From contig NZ_KV917375.1 of NCBI RefSeq assembly GCF_002019665.1, positions 3,795,445 to 3,859,444 on the forward strand: DNA of 64,000 nucleotides, given 5' to 3'. Position numbers and translations under genes: made by a program. The notes beneath the pieces are model-generated. The model was not told where the DNA came from and did no database searches. It saw only the letters and a list, made by a program, of their open reading frames with translations. Positions 17,262 through 26,028 of this stretch are shown one piece after another. The stretch is from Sutcliffiella halmapala (GTDB lineage: Bacteria; Bacillota; Bacilli; Bacillales; Bacillaceae_I). Position 1 is the stretch's first letter. Each line of letters opens with the position of its first letter.

Positions 17262-18590
17262 ACTTTTTTCGGCTTCGGGCTTTTCTATTACCTCTATCAC
17301 GCTTTTGCGATCACCCTTTTCAGCTTCGGGCTTTTCTATTACCTCTATCCTGCTTTTGCGATCACCGTTTTTGGCTTCGGGCTTTTCTATTACCTCTATC
17401 CTGCTTTTGCAATCACCGTTTTCGGCTAGATGCAATTCTATTACCTCTATCACGGCTTTTGCGATCACCCTTTTCGGCTTCGGGCTTTTCTATTACCTCT
17501 ATCCTGCTTTTTTGCGATCACCGTTTTTGGCTTCGGGCTTTTCTATTACCTCTATCACGCTTTTGCGATCACCCTTTTCAGCTTCGGGCTTTTCTATTAC
17601 CTCTATCCTGCTTTTGCGATCACCCTTTTTTGGCTTCGGGCTTTTCTATTACCTCTATCCTGCTTTTGCGATCACCCTTTTCGGCTTCGGGCTTTTCTAT
17701 TACCTCTATCCTGCTTTTGCGATCACCGTTTTCGGCTAGATGCAATTCTATTACCTCTATCTCGCTTTTGCGATCACCCTTTTCAGCTTCGGGCTTTTCT
17801 ATTACCTCTATCCTGCTTTTGCGATCACCGTTTTCGGCTAGATGCAATTCTATTACCTCTATCACGCTTTTGCGATCACCCTTTTCAGCTTCGGGCTTTT
17901 CTATTACCTCTATCCTGCTTTTTTGCGATCACCGTTTTTGGCTTCGGGCTTTTCTATTACCTCTATCACGCTTTTGCGATCACCCTTTTCAGCTTCGGGC
18001 TTTTCTATTACCTCTCTCCTGCTTTTGCGATCACCGTTTTCGGCTAGATGCAATTCTATTACCTCTATCTCGCTTTTGCGATCACCCTTTTCAGCTTCGG
18101 GCGTTTCTCTAGCTCCTCTCTCTCTCTTTTGCGATCACCGTTTTTGGCTTCGGGCTTTTCTATTACCTCTATCCTGCTTTTTTGCGATCACCGTTTTTGG
18201 CTTCGGGCTTTTCTATTACCTCTATCACGCTTTTGCGATCACCCTTTTCAGCTTCGGGCTTTTCTATTACCTCTATCCTGCTTTTGCGATCACCCTTTTC
18301 GGCTAGATGCAATTCTATTACCTCTATCACGCTTTTCCGAACACCGTTTTCGGCTAGATGCAATTCTATTACCTCTATCCTGCTTTTGCGATTACCGTTT
18401 TCGGCTAGATGCAATTCTATTACCTCTATCCCCCCTTTTGCGATCACCCTTTTCAGCTTCGCCCCTTTCCATTACCTCTTCCCCGATTTTGCAATCACCC
18501 TTTTCGGCTTCGCCCCTTTCCATTACCTCTTCCCCGCTTTTCCAAACACCATTTTCAGCTTCGCCCCTTTCCATTACCTCAACCCTCACT
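17262..18590. repeat. Minisatellite: about 26 tandem copies of a 51-bp unit
   Basis: The motif TTCTATTACCTCTATC recurs about every 51 bp through 1.33 kb (first near 17284, last near 18568). Three unit types alternate: one with GCTTCGGGCTTTTC, one with GCTAGATGCAATTC, and a derived GCTTCGCCCCTTTCC type limited to the last three copies. One copy near 18105 is degenerate. Each unit contains one GCGATCAC-like segment. On the minus strand a unit reads IEVIEKPEAEKGDRKS or IEVIELHLAENGDRKS (17 residues per unit), but units with extra T residues (at about 17511, 17920 and 18180) break that frame, and all plus frames are also open because the unit lacks stops. I therefore annotate it as repeat DNA, not a gene. 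Confidence 0.95.
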
Positions 18591-18660
18591 CTTTGAGCCC
18601 ACCGATTACTCAATCGAGCGATTTCACAGTTTTATTCCTCTAACTTTACAAACTAGAAAA

Positions 18661-18683
18661 CCACCCTCAATCGCTGAAGGTGG
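18661..18683 (-). terminator. Hairpin after the decayed small gene
   Basis: CCACCCTCA and TGAAGGTGG pair around a short loop, and on the minus strand TTTTC follows. It lies 12 bp past the stop at 18695. Confidence 0.55.
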
Positions 18684-18694
18684 TAGGAATATCA

Positions 18695-19088
18695 TCAATC
18701 AACCATCTTATCAACCATGGTTTCCAACTTCTTCACTGTTTTCCAATTCCGCACCGTCACCGGAACTCCCAGCTTGGAAATTTTGGCTGCAAGCTTAGAA
18801 TGTCGAAAGCTTTGACGTAAAAAAAGGTAGGTCTCTCTTCCTTTTATGGAGCATTCCTCCAAGTCACTTTGGTAAACAAGCAATTAATCGACACCTGCCT
18901 TTGAAGGTTCTTCGGCCGACAAAGCTAAATGAACACTTTCATCTTCTTGTAAAGAGTCAACCGGAAATGGACAATCACTAATAATCTTTGTCTTTACCTG
19001 AAAAAAGTATACTGAAAATCCCCTCTCCCTCGGTAATTTTTAAACTAATTGATACCAAAGCTCTTTTACGCAGTTGTGACAACTCCAT
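18695..19088 (-). pseudogene. Decayed small gene of unknown family
   Basis: Three consecutive coding-like pieces lie in order on the minus strand. From ATG 19088: MELSQLRKRALVSISLKITE, ending at a TAG after 36 codons. From about 19010 in another frame: a piece containing SDCPFPVDSLQEDESVHLAL, ending in GVD and TAA at 18884-18886. In that same frame directly after the TAA: TTG at 18883, 62 codons containing GRETYLFLRQSFRHSKLAAK and KLGVPVTVRNWKTVKKLE. One frameshift plus one nonsense change would restore a protein of about 130 residues. The last piece has an AGGTG site before TTG and could still be translated alone. Family not recognised. Confidence 0.4.
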
Positions 19089-19164
19089 GACTAATGGGCA
19101 ATTTTAAAAATTATTTATTATACTCTTCTATTGCATTTTTTATAAAATGTAGTAAATTATATTA

Positions 19165-19180
19165 TGTGAAGTATTTCACA
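19165..19180. promoter_or_regulatory. ldh: Rex operator 1 upstream of ldh
   Basis: TGTGAAGTATTTCACA, an inverted repeat of TGTGAA/TTCACA, matches the Rex (NADH-responsive repressor) box TTGTGAA-N4-TTCACAA. It lies 126 bp before ldh. Confidence 0.85.
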
Positions 19181-19242
19181 AAGTTATTTCCGAAAAATAA
19201 AATTATATATAAAAACACTCACTCTCTTTTTTTAACCCATCA

Positions 19243-19258
19243 TGTGAAATATTTCACA
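19243..19258. promoter_or_regulatory. ldh: Rex operator 2 upstream of ldh
   Basis: TGTGAAATATTTCACA, a second Rex-type palindrome 78 bp from the first and 48 bp before the ldh ATG. Both are followed by AAGTT. Rex represses lactate fermentation genes at low NADH/NAD ratio. The rest of 18890-19300 is AT-rich without other genes. Confidence 0.87.
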
Positions 19259-19290
19259 AAGTTGTTGTCTGTTATTCTCATATTATATAA

Positions 19291-20238
<948 letters not shown>

Positions 20239-20283
20239 TTCTTCTTAATAATAAGCCATTCTCACAAAAGGGAGATTCATGAA

Positions 20284-21858
20284 ATGTTAGTAGAAACCTT
20301 TAATCCATTTAATAATATATTAATTTCATCACTAGTAGCAGCGATTCCGATTATCTTATTTCTCTTATGCTTGACCATTTTTAAAATGAAAGGACTATAT
20401 GCGGCGCTGTTAAATCTTGGTGTTACCTTTCTCATCGCGATGCTTATCTTTGATTTACCATTTGGAGAATCCGTTGGAAGTGTAATCCAAGGTGCCCTTC
20501 AAGGAATGTGGCCAATCGGTTATATCATCGTAATGGCCGTTTGGTTATATAAAATTTCCGTTGAATCAGGAAAATTTGACATCCTACGAGCAAGTATTGC
20601 AGGCATCTCACAGGATCAGCGACTACAACTTCTATTGATTGGTTTTTGTTTTAATGCATTTCTTGAAGGAGCTGCAGGCTTCGGGGTTCCCATCGCAATC
20701 TGTGCCGTTCTATTAGTTTCACTAGGATTTAAACCACTGCAAGCAGCAATGCTTTGTCTAATTGCAAATGGTGCATCTGGGGCGTTCGGGGCAATTGGTA
20801 TTCCTGTTGCCATTACAGGCACGCTAAATTTAGAAGGTAATGTTACTTCTATGGACGTTTCCATGATGACCGCACTAACATTACCGATTATCAATTTTTC
20901 GATTCCATTTTTACTTATCTTTTTGCTAAACGGATTAAAAGGTGTGAAGGAAATTCTACCTGCCATCTTAGTAGTCGCTAGTACTTATACAGTAACGCAA
21001 GCTCTTATTACCATCTTTTTAGGTCCAGAGCTAGCTGATATTATTCCTTCTTTACTAACAATGGGTGTCTTGGCATTATTCTTAAGAAAATGGCAACCAA
21101 AAAATATCTTTTTACTAAACAATCAAGAGGTTAAAATTGAAAAGCATTCTGTCGGTGAGATTATCCGAGCATGGTCTCCCTTCTATTTACTAAGTATCTT
21201 TGTATTAGTTTGGAGCATCCCCGCATTTAAAGCTTTATTCCTAGAAGGTGGAGCACTAAACTTTACGATTGTAAAATTAGCAATACCAGGTTCTTCTCTA
21301 TTCTCTAGCTTCAACTTAGTAAGTGCAACAGGAACTGCAATATTATTGGCTGGAATCACAACTATTTTAACAACTAAATCGATTGGCTTCCCAGCAGGAT
21401 TCAAATTATTGAAAAAAACCGTATTAGAGTTTTGGATTCCAATTATGATGATCAGCGCTATCTTAGGTATCGCGAAGCTAATGACACATGCTGGTTTAAC
21501 AACTGTATTAGGAGAAGCGGTTGCTACAACCGGAAGCATCTTCCCATTAGTATCCCCAATATTAGGATGGATTGGAGTATTTATGACCGGATCTGTTGTT
21601 AATAACAACACTTTATTTGCACCGATTCAAGCAACTGCCGCAAACATTATCGGAACAGATCCAGCACTACTAGTTTCAGCAAATACAGCAGGTGGGGTAA
21701 TGGCAAAACTCATTTCTCCACAATCAATCGCCATTGCAACCGCGGCTGTTGGTCAAACAGGAAAAGAAGCACTTTTAACAAAAATGACGTTAAAATATAG
21801 CTTTGGTTTACTTGCCTTTGTATGTGTTTGGACGTTTCTGTTGTCATTAATGTTTTAG
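20284..21858 (+). CDS. lctP: L-lactate permease (LctP/LldP family)
   Basis: A 524-residue integral membrane protein with about 13 hydrophobic segments and the family motifs GFCFNAFLEGAAGFGVPIAI (near 120) and TGSVVNNNTLFAPIQ near the C-terminus, followed by SPQSIAIATAAVGQTG. It transports lactate with a proton. It follows ldh in the same operon, as in B. subtilis. The ATG at 20284 has AAGGGAGA 8 nt upstream. Confidence 0.95.
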   Translation: MLVETFNPFNNILISSLVAAIPIILFLLCLTIFKMKGLYAALLNLGVTFLIAMLIFDLPFGESVGSVIQGALQGMWPIGYIIVMAVWLYKISVESGKFDILRASIAGISQDQRLQLLLIGFCFNAFLEGAAGFGVPIAICAVLLVSLGFKPLQAAMLCLIANGASGAFGAIGIPVAITGTLNLEGNVTSMDVSMMTALTLPIINFSIPFLLIFLLNGLKGVKEILPAILVVASTYTVTQALITIFLGPELADIIPSLLTMGVLALFLRKWQPKNIFLLNNQEVKIEKHSVGEIIRAWSPFYLLSIFVLVWSIPAFKALFLEGGALNFTIVKLAIPGSSLFSSFNLVSATGTAILLAGITTILTTKSIGFPAGFKLLKKTVLEFWIPIMMISAILGIAKLMTHAGLTTVLGEAVATTGSIFPLVSPILGWIGVFMTGSVVNNNTLFAPIQATAANIIGTDPALLVSANTAGGVMAKLISPQSIAIATAAVGQTGKEALLTKMTLKYSFGLLAFVCVWTFLLSLMF

Positions 21859-21889
21859 TGGGGTTTAGGGGGTTTAGTAATTTTAGTGT

Positions 21890-21936
21890 GGCCTGCCCCC
21901 CAGCGCTATAATGCCCTGGGCGGGCAGGTCTTTATT
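21890..21936 (+). terminator. Terminator of the ldh-lctP operon, dispersed-repeat hairpin
   Basis: GCCTGCCC..CCCAG pairs with CTGGG.CGGGCAGG, followed by TCTTTATTCTTTC. It belongs to the GCCTGACCC-type hairpin family found elsewhere in this window. Confidence 0.75.
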
Positions 21937-22009
21937 CTTTCATTCGTATGAAAAACTTAGCTTTAGCAACAATTCTATAAGTTCGCACTTTCCCTCTTTA
22001 TCACAGTGT

Positions 22010-22021
22010 GGGTCAGGCACC
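22010..22021 (-). repeat. Half-copy of the GGTGCCTGACCC repeat overlapping a stop codon
   Basis: GGGTCAGGCACC, minus strand GGTGCCTGACCC, is one arm of the dispersed hairpin. Its internal TGA is the stop codon of the M20 amidohydrolase gene, and the preceding bases encode the last Gly-Ala. Confidence 0.7.
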
Positions 22022-23191
22022 ATTTAAGTACCCCCAAGCATACTGAGCATACAACTCCGCACCTGTTGCTAGTGCATCTTCGTCAATGTTAAATTTCCCA
22101 TGGTGATGTGCCCACTGTGTATCTTTTTGAAGGTTGCCGCTTCCAACGAGAGCAAAGCTACCTGGTGCATGGTCCAAATAGAAGCTGAAATCTTCTCCGC
22201 CCATGGTTGGCTCTTCATGATAAATCACATCTTCGCCAAATGCTTCTAAAGCAACTGCTTGGACTAGTTTAGCACTGGATTCATCGTTTAAGACTGCTTG
22301 AGTACCACGAATGTATTCTAACTTTGCTGTAGCACCATATACAGCTGCAACATGTTCCGCATAATGCTGTAGCTGTTTTTCAATATGATCTCTAGTTTCA
22401 GGATGGAAACAACGGACCGTTCCTTCAATGACGGCATTTTCGGCAATCACATTAAACCGTGTTCCGACCACCATTTTTCCTACAGTGAGGACTGCAGGAC
22501 TTTTAGCATCGATGGTTCTAGAGACTACTGTCTGTACATTCATGACGAAGGACGAGGCAACAATTGCGGTATCAATACAATCCTGTGGCATAGCTCCATG
22601 ACCGCCTTTACCTTTAAACGTTACTTTAAATAAATCCGCTGAGGCAAAACTTGGCCCAGGATTGCAGGAGACTTTATGGGTCGGCATCTGTGACCATATG
22701 TGAATACCGAAAACATTATCTACTCCGTCCATTGCTCCTTGCTTTACCATTGCTTTAGCACCTTCCGCTATCTCTTCTGCAGGCTGAAACAATAAGCGGA
22801 CGTTTCCTGGTAAATCGTCTTTTATTTTAATTAATGCTTTTGCCGCTACTAATAGCATCGCCGTGTGGGCATCGTGGCCACAAGCATGCATTTTTCCTCT
22901 TTCTTTTGACATATACGGTAGATTCTTATTCAGCTCTTCAACCGGTAATGCATCCATGTCGGCTCTTAGGGCTACGGTTTTCCCAGGTTGTCCACCTTCG
23001 ATTGTGGCAATGACGCCAGTAGGGTCAAGCTTCTGAAAAGGAATTTGTAATTTTTCTAGATAGGAACAAATAAAAGCAGTGGTTCTTTCTTCCTCCCAAG
23101 GCAATTCAGGCTCACTGTGTAACTTTCTCCGTATTTGGATTAATTCTTCGCTGTTGTTCTGAATGGCTTTTTTGATTATTGGATGAATCAT
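22013..23191 (-). CDS. M20 family amidohydrolase (amino-acylase/hippurate hydrolase-like)
   Basis: A 392-residue zinc-dependent peptidase-family M20D hydrolase that removes acyl groups from amino acids. Metal-site motifs: ALRADMDALP (about 76-85), HACGHDAHTAML (about 99-110), FQPAEE (about 134-139), GIHIWSQMP, and GGEDFSFYL near 355. Its ATG overlaps the end of the upstream hydrolase gene with a GGAGG ribosome site, so translation is probably coupled. Its last codons come from a repeat element (22010-22021). Confidence 0.9.
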   Translation of the reverse strand: MIHPIIKKAIQNNSEELIQIRRKLHSEPELPWEEERTTAFICSYLEKLQIPFQKLDPTGVIATIEGGQPGKTVALRADMDALPVEELNKNLPYMSKERGKMHACGHDAHTAMLLVAAKALIKIKDDLPGNVRLLFQPAEEIAEGAKAMVKQGAMDGVDNVFGIHIWSQMPTHKVSCNPGPSFASADLFKVTFKGKGGHGAMPQDCIDTAIVASSFVMNVQTVVSRTIDAKSPAVLTVGKMVVGTRFNVIAENAVIEGTVRCFHPETRDHIEKQLQHYAEHVAAVYGATAKLEYIRGTQAVLNDESSAKLVQAVALEAFGEDVIYHEEPTMGGEDFSFYLDHAPGSFALVGSGNLQKDTQWAHHHGKFNIDEDALATGAELYAQYAWGYLNGA

Positions 23192-23192
23192 T

Positions 23193-24431
23193 CTACTCTG
23201 CCTCCGTTAAGGTTTTGGCTGCTTCATAGAGAATATGAACAGCTTTTGCTAAATCTCTAGAGTCTGACCACTCTTCCGGACAATGGCTTAGCCCATCTTT
23301 GCTAGGAACGAATAGCATGCCAACTTCAGTAAAATCAGAAAAGACCATGGCGTCGTGTCCCGCTCCACTGTTGATAGAACAGTACGGAACTTCTAATTTA
23401 TTACTCTTTTGTTTTAATAAAGAAATAATCTCTTGATTCATTGCTTTTGGTTGAATATATAAAAGCTCCTCCACGGATGTGGTAATCCCATTAGCATTAT
23501 AAGTTTCTACTATTCTACTTACTTGTTCGATAACATTTCGGACATTTTCTTCTCTACCTGAACGGATATCCACTGTAAATACGACAGTATCTGGAATAAC
23601 GTTGGCTCCATTCGGAAATACATGAAGGCGACCAGTTGTTATTACTGTTCCTTCCCCTTCTTGAATTGCTAGTTCTGGTAATTGGGAAATCATACTAGAT
23701 GCGACGACTAGAGCATCTGCACGTCGATCCATCGGGGTAGTTCCTGCATGCCCCGCTCTACCCTTTACTGTAACTTCCAATTGTGTTAAACCAACAATTG
23801 CTTCTACAACACCAATCGGAGTGTTTTTTTCTTCTAGAATTGGTCCTTGTTCAATATGCAATTCAAGATAGGACTTAATAGTGTTGGAATCTCTTTTCTT
23901 CGTTAAAGATGTATCTAAGCCGATAAGCTTCATTGCCTCTACAGTGGAGATTCCATTTTTATCTGTTAGATTACTGAAGTCCTCTTCACTTAGTAAGCCA
24001 ACCATTCCTCTTGATCCCATTAGGCCACCACCAAATCTTGAACCTTCTTCTTCGACCAGCGCAACAACTTCTAATGGGTATTTCGGTTTTAGCTTATTTT
24101 CCGCAAATAGAGCAGCCACTTCAAGACCAGCTACAACTCCGGCTGGTCCGTCATAAGCACCTCCGTTTGGTACAGAATCAAAATGGGAACCGATAAGGAC
24201 GCTAGGGGCATCTTTCAACATCCCTTCAATCTTTCCAAAAATATTACCAAAACCGTCTTCGTGAACGACCAAACCGTATTCTTTCATAATTCTTTTCAAA
24301 TAGTTTCGTGCACGTAGATGTTCTTCACTATAAGTTAGTCGAGTAGTTCCTTTATCAGGTGTAGCAGTGAATGTACTCAATGTATTAATATGTTCTTCGA
24401 TTCTTTTTTGGACGTTGTTCATACTGGTCAT
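23193..24431 (-). CDS. M20 family Zn-dependent hydrolase, N-carbamoyl-L-amino acid hydrolase / allantoate amidohydrolase type
   Basis: A 412-residue amidase/hydantoinase/carbamoylase family enzyme. Signatures are IGSHFDSVPNGGAYDGPAGV (His and Asp metal ligands, about 80-100), EEEGSRFGGGLMGSRGM (about 128-144), LELHIEQGP (His near 192) and GAGHDAMVFSD near the C-terminus. It hydrolyses N-carbamoyl amino acids or ureido compounds. The start at 24431 has AGGAG 9 nt upstream. It lies 12 bp after a membrane transporter gene and directly before an M20D acylase, suggesting uptake and stepwise deacylation of N-substituted amino acids. Confidence 0.88.
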   Translation of the reverse strand: MTSMNNVQKRIEEHINTLSTFTATPDKGTTRLTYSEEHLRARNYLKRIMKEYGLVVHEDGFGNIFGKIEGMLKDAPSVLIGSHFDSVPNGGAYDGPAGVVAGLEVAALFAENKLKPKYPLEVVALVEEEGSRFGGGLMGSRGMVGLLSEEDFSNLTDKNGISTVEAMKLIGLDTSLTKKRDSNTIKSYLELHIEQGPILEEKNTPIGVVEAIVGLTQLEVTVKGRAGHAGTTPMDRRADALVVASSMISQLPELAIQEGEGTVITTGRLHVFPNGANVIPDTVVFTVDIRSGREENVRNVIEQVSRIVETYNANGITTSVEELLYIQPKAMNQEIISLLKQKSNKLEVPYCSINSGAGHDAMVFSDFTEVGMLFVPSKDGLSHCPEEWSDSRDLAKAVHILYEAAKTLTEAE

Positions 24432-24443
24432 CCATCCTTTCTC

Positions 24444-25640
24444 CTACAATAACCCTACAAATATACCTGCTAAAACAACGGACACTATCGTAACAGTGAT
24501 AAATCCTCCGACTAGCATAGGTGGCAGCATGTGGCTCGTTAATATTTCTCTTTCTTTTTCATCTTCCGTTAATGAGTTAATTACCTCATTCGTGATAATA
24601 TAATCTGCCGGGAATCCATATAACGCTGTCAATGAAACAGCAAACGCCATTTCTTTGCTTACTTTTAAAATCTTTCCTGCAATGAAGGAAAAAATATACA
24701 TACCGATAACTCCTATGATGATTGTTCCAATAAGCGGGTAGATAATCTCAAGCATCATACTCGGTGTTGCTTGCTTTAAGCCGTCAAAAATAAAGAGCAT
24801 AAGTGCCATTATGGCGAACCCAAAACCATTCGCTTTTTGTAATACCTGCCTTTCAAGGAATCCAGCACTTGTTGCTATTACACCGAACAATAAACAAAGA
24901 ACGAACGGACTAACAGTTAAAACTGGCGCCAATAGAGTAGATACAAGATAGGCAAAATACGATACAAGTGCCAGTCTAAAAAACTTAAAGAAATCTGTAT
25001 TATATTTTTCAGGTAGGTTTTTAAATAATTTTAATTCCACTTTCGGCGTTTCAGATACTCCAGATGTAGCTAGTTCTTGTTTGCTTTCCTTTAATTTCCC
25101 ACTTCGATATTGTGTAAGAAGTCTTTTCCCTTCTTTTTTCAACACGATTGAGGTGATCGGATATCCCGCAAACCCTTGCATAACATAGATGACAATGGCA
25201 AACACGGATAAGGTTGCTAACCCCGCTTCTTTTGCACCTTCTGACATGATTAAAGCTGACACTACCCCACCCACTAAAGGCGGAATTGCTACGACAACTG
25301 TCTGATAGCCAAAAAGCAGTGTTCCTATACTAAACAAAATCGCGATTATTCCTAAAATACCTGAGAGTGCAATCACTATTGTCTTCCATTGTTTTTTCAA
25401 CTCTTGAATCGATAGCAAAGTTCCCATATTGGTAATCAATAAATACATCATCATGGTAGCTACAACTGGCGGTACTCCTGCCAATGCCACAATGTCTTGT
25501 GGAAAGAAAGTCCAATATCCAAGAAGGAACAAAACCGCGCATACGAACATAGATGGAATCCATGCTTTCGTTCGAACGGCAACTAAATCCCCGAGAAATA
25601 AAATGAGTACAATTATTACTAACGCTAGCATCTGTGACAT
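24444..25640 (-). CDS. Integral membrane transporter of unknown substrate (GltS-like fold suspected)
   Basis: A 398-residue hydrophobic protein with about ten to eleven membrane segments in two halves separated by a charged cytoplasmic loop (residues about 165-205, KKEGKRLLTQYRSGKLKESK). Glycine-rich segments (PPLVGGVVSALIMSEGAKEAG and TALYGFPADYIITNE) are inverted-repeat-like and recall sodium/glutamate-type symporters. I cannot name the family with certainty. As first gene of the operon with two M20 amidohydrolases, it probably imports their substrate. The transcript is preceded by a cre box and a perfect palindrome. Confidence 0.75.
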   Translation of the reverse strand: MSQMLALVIIVLILFLGDLVAVRTKAWIPSMFVCAVLFLLGYWTFFPQDIVALAGVPPVVATMMMYLLITNMGTLLSIQELKKQWKTIVIALSGILGIIAILFSIGTLLFGYQTVVVAIPPLVGGVVSALIMSEGAKEAGLATLSVFAIVIYVMQGFAGYPITSIVLKKEGKRLLTQYRSGKLKESKQELATSGVSETPKVELKLFKNLPEKYNTDFFKFFRLALVSYFAYLVSTLLAPVLTVSPFVLCLLFGVIATSAGFLERQVLQKANGFGFAIMALMLFIFDGLKQATPSMMLEIIYPLIGTIIIGVIGMYIFSFIAGKILKVSKEMAFAVSLTALYGFPADYIITNEVINSLTEDEKEREILTSHMLPPMLVGGFITVTIVSVVLAGIFVGLL

Positions 25641-25671
25641 AAGTGTTCCGCCCCTTTTCTGTTTTGAATTC

Positions 25672-25694
25672 TATTTCGTACGATATACGAAATA
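25672..25694. promoter_or_regulatory. Perfect palindromic operator before the amidohydrolase operon
   Basis: TATTTCGTA-CGATA-TACGAAATA: 9-bp perfect arms with a 5-bp spacer, 32-54 bp before the transporter start. No dedicated regulator gene is adjacent. Confidence 0.6.
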
Positions 25695-25759
25695 TTTTAT
25701 GATAGTAAAATAATAGTATAGTTATACTTTTCAGTCAATTTAAATTATTTTTAATTTTC

Positions 25760-25775
25760 ATGTAATCGTTTTCAT
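25760..25775 (-). promoter_or_regulatory. CcpA cre box before the amidohydrolase operon
   Basis: Minus strand ATGAAAACGATTACAT fits the cre consensus WTGNAARCGNWWWCAW at every position. It lies 120 bp upstream of the transporter start. Confidence 0.7.
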
Positions 25776-25857
25776 TTTGTTTTACTTAGTAATTAATCCT
25801 TTCTTCTTTACAATCCAATAACAATAAAATTATATTGAAATGTTTTCTTTGATTATT

Positions 25858-25892
25858 GGCTTTGTTAAACACCGCTGTACTTTATCAGAGCC
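25858..25892. repeat. End-only derivative of the MITE-like element
   Basis: GGCTTTGTTAAACACCGCTG continues directly into TACTTTATCAGAGCC. The left 15 bases (TGTTAAACACCGCTGT) are identical to the left end of the elements at 29901 and 33888, and ACTTTA-CAGAG matches their right end, but the GC-rich core of about 140 bp is absent. Confidence 0.65.
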
Positions 25893-25908
25893 AATTGATT
25901 AAAAACAA

Positions 25909-25942
25909 CAAAGACTCTTCCTTAAAAGAGAAAGAGTCTTTG
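25909..25942 (-). terminator. Terminator of the GGDEF gene
   Basis: CAAAGACTCTT pairs with AAGAGTCTTTG; on the minus strand TTGTTTTT follows. It lies 87 bp past the GGDEF stop codon. Apart from this, the MITE remnant, the cre box and the palindrome, 25641-26028 holds nothing else. Confidence 0.75.
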
Positions 25943-26028
25943 CATCATATAAATTCATTTTAAAACTACCTGAAGTTGCTCTTACATGTAACGAATAGAC
26001 CTCCACTTCATTAAAGGCAGGATAGATT

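Noticed and set aside
17262-18590. CRISPR array
   Set aside because: Units are contiguous 51-bp copies with no unique spacers, and there are no cas genes nearby.
17254-18643. Long plus- and minus-strand reading frames across the tandem repeat, some over 200 codons
   Set aside because: The 51-bp unit has no stop codon in several frames, so open frames arise automatically. They overlap each other, lack ribosome sites and break at units with extra T.
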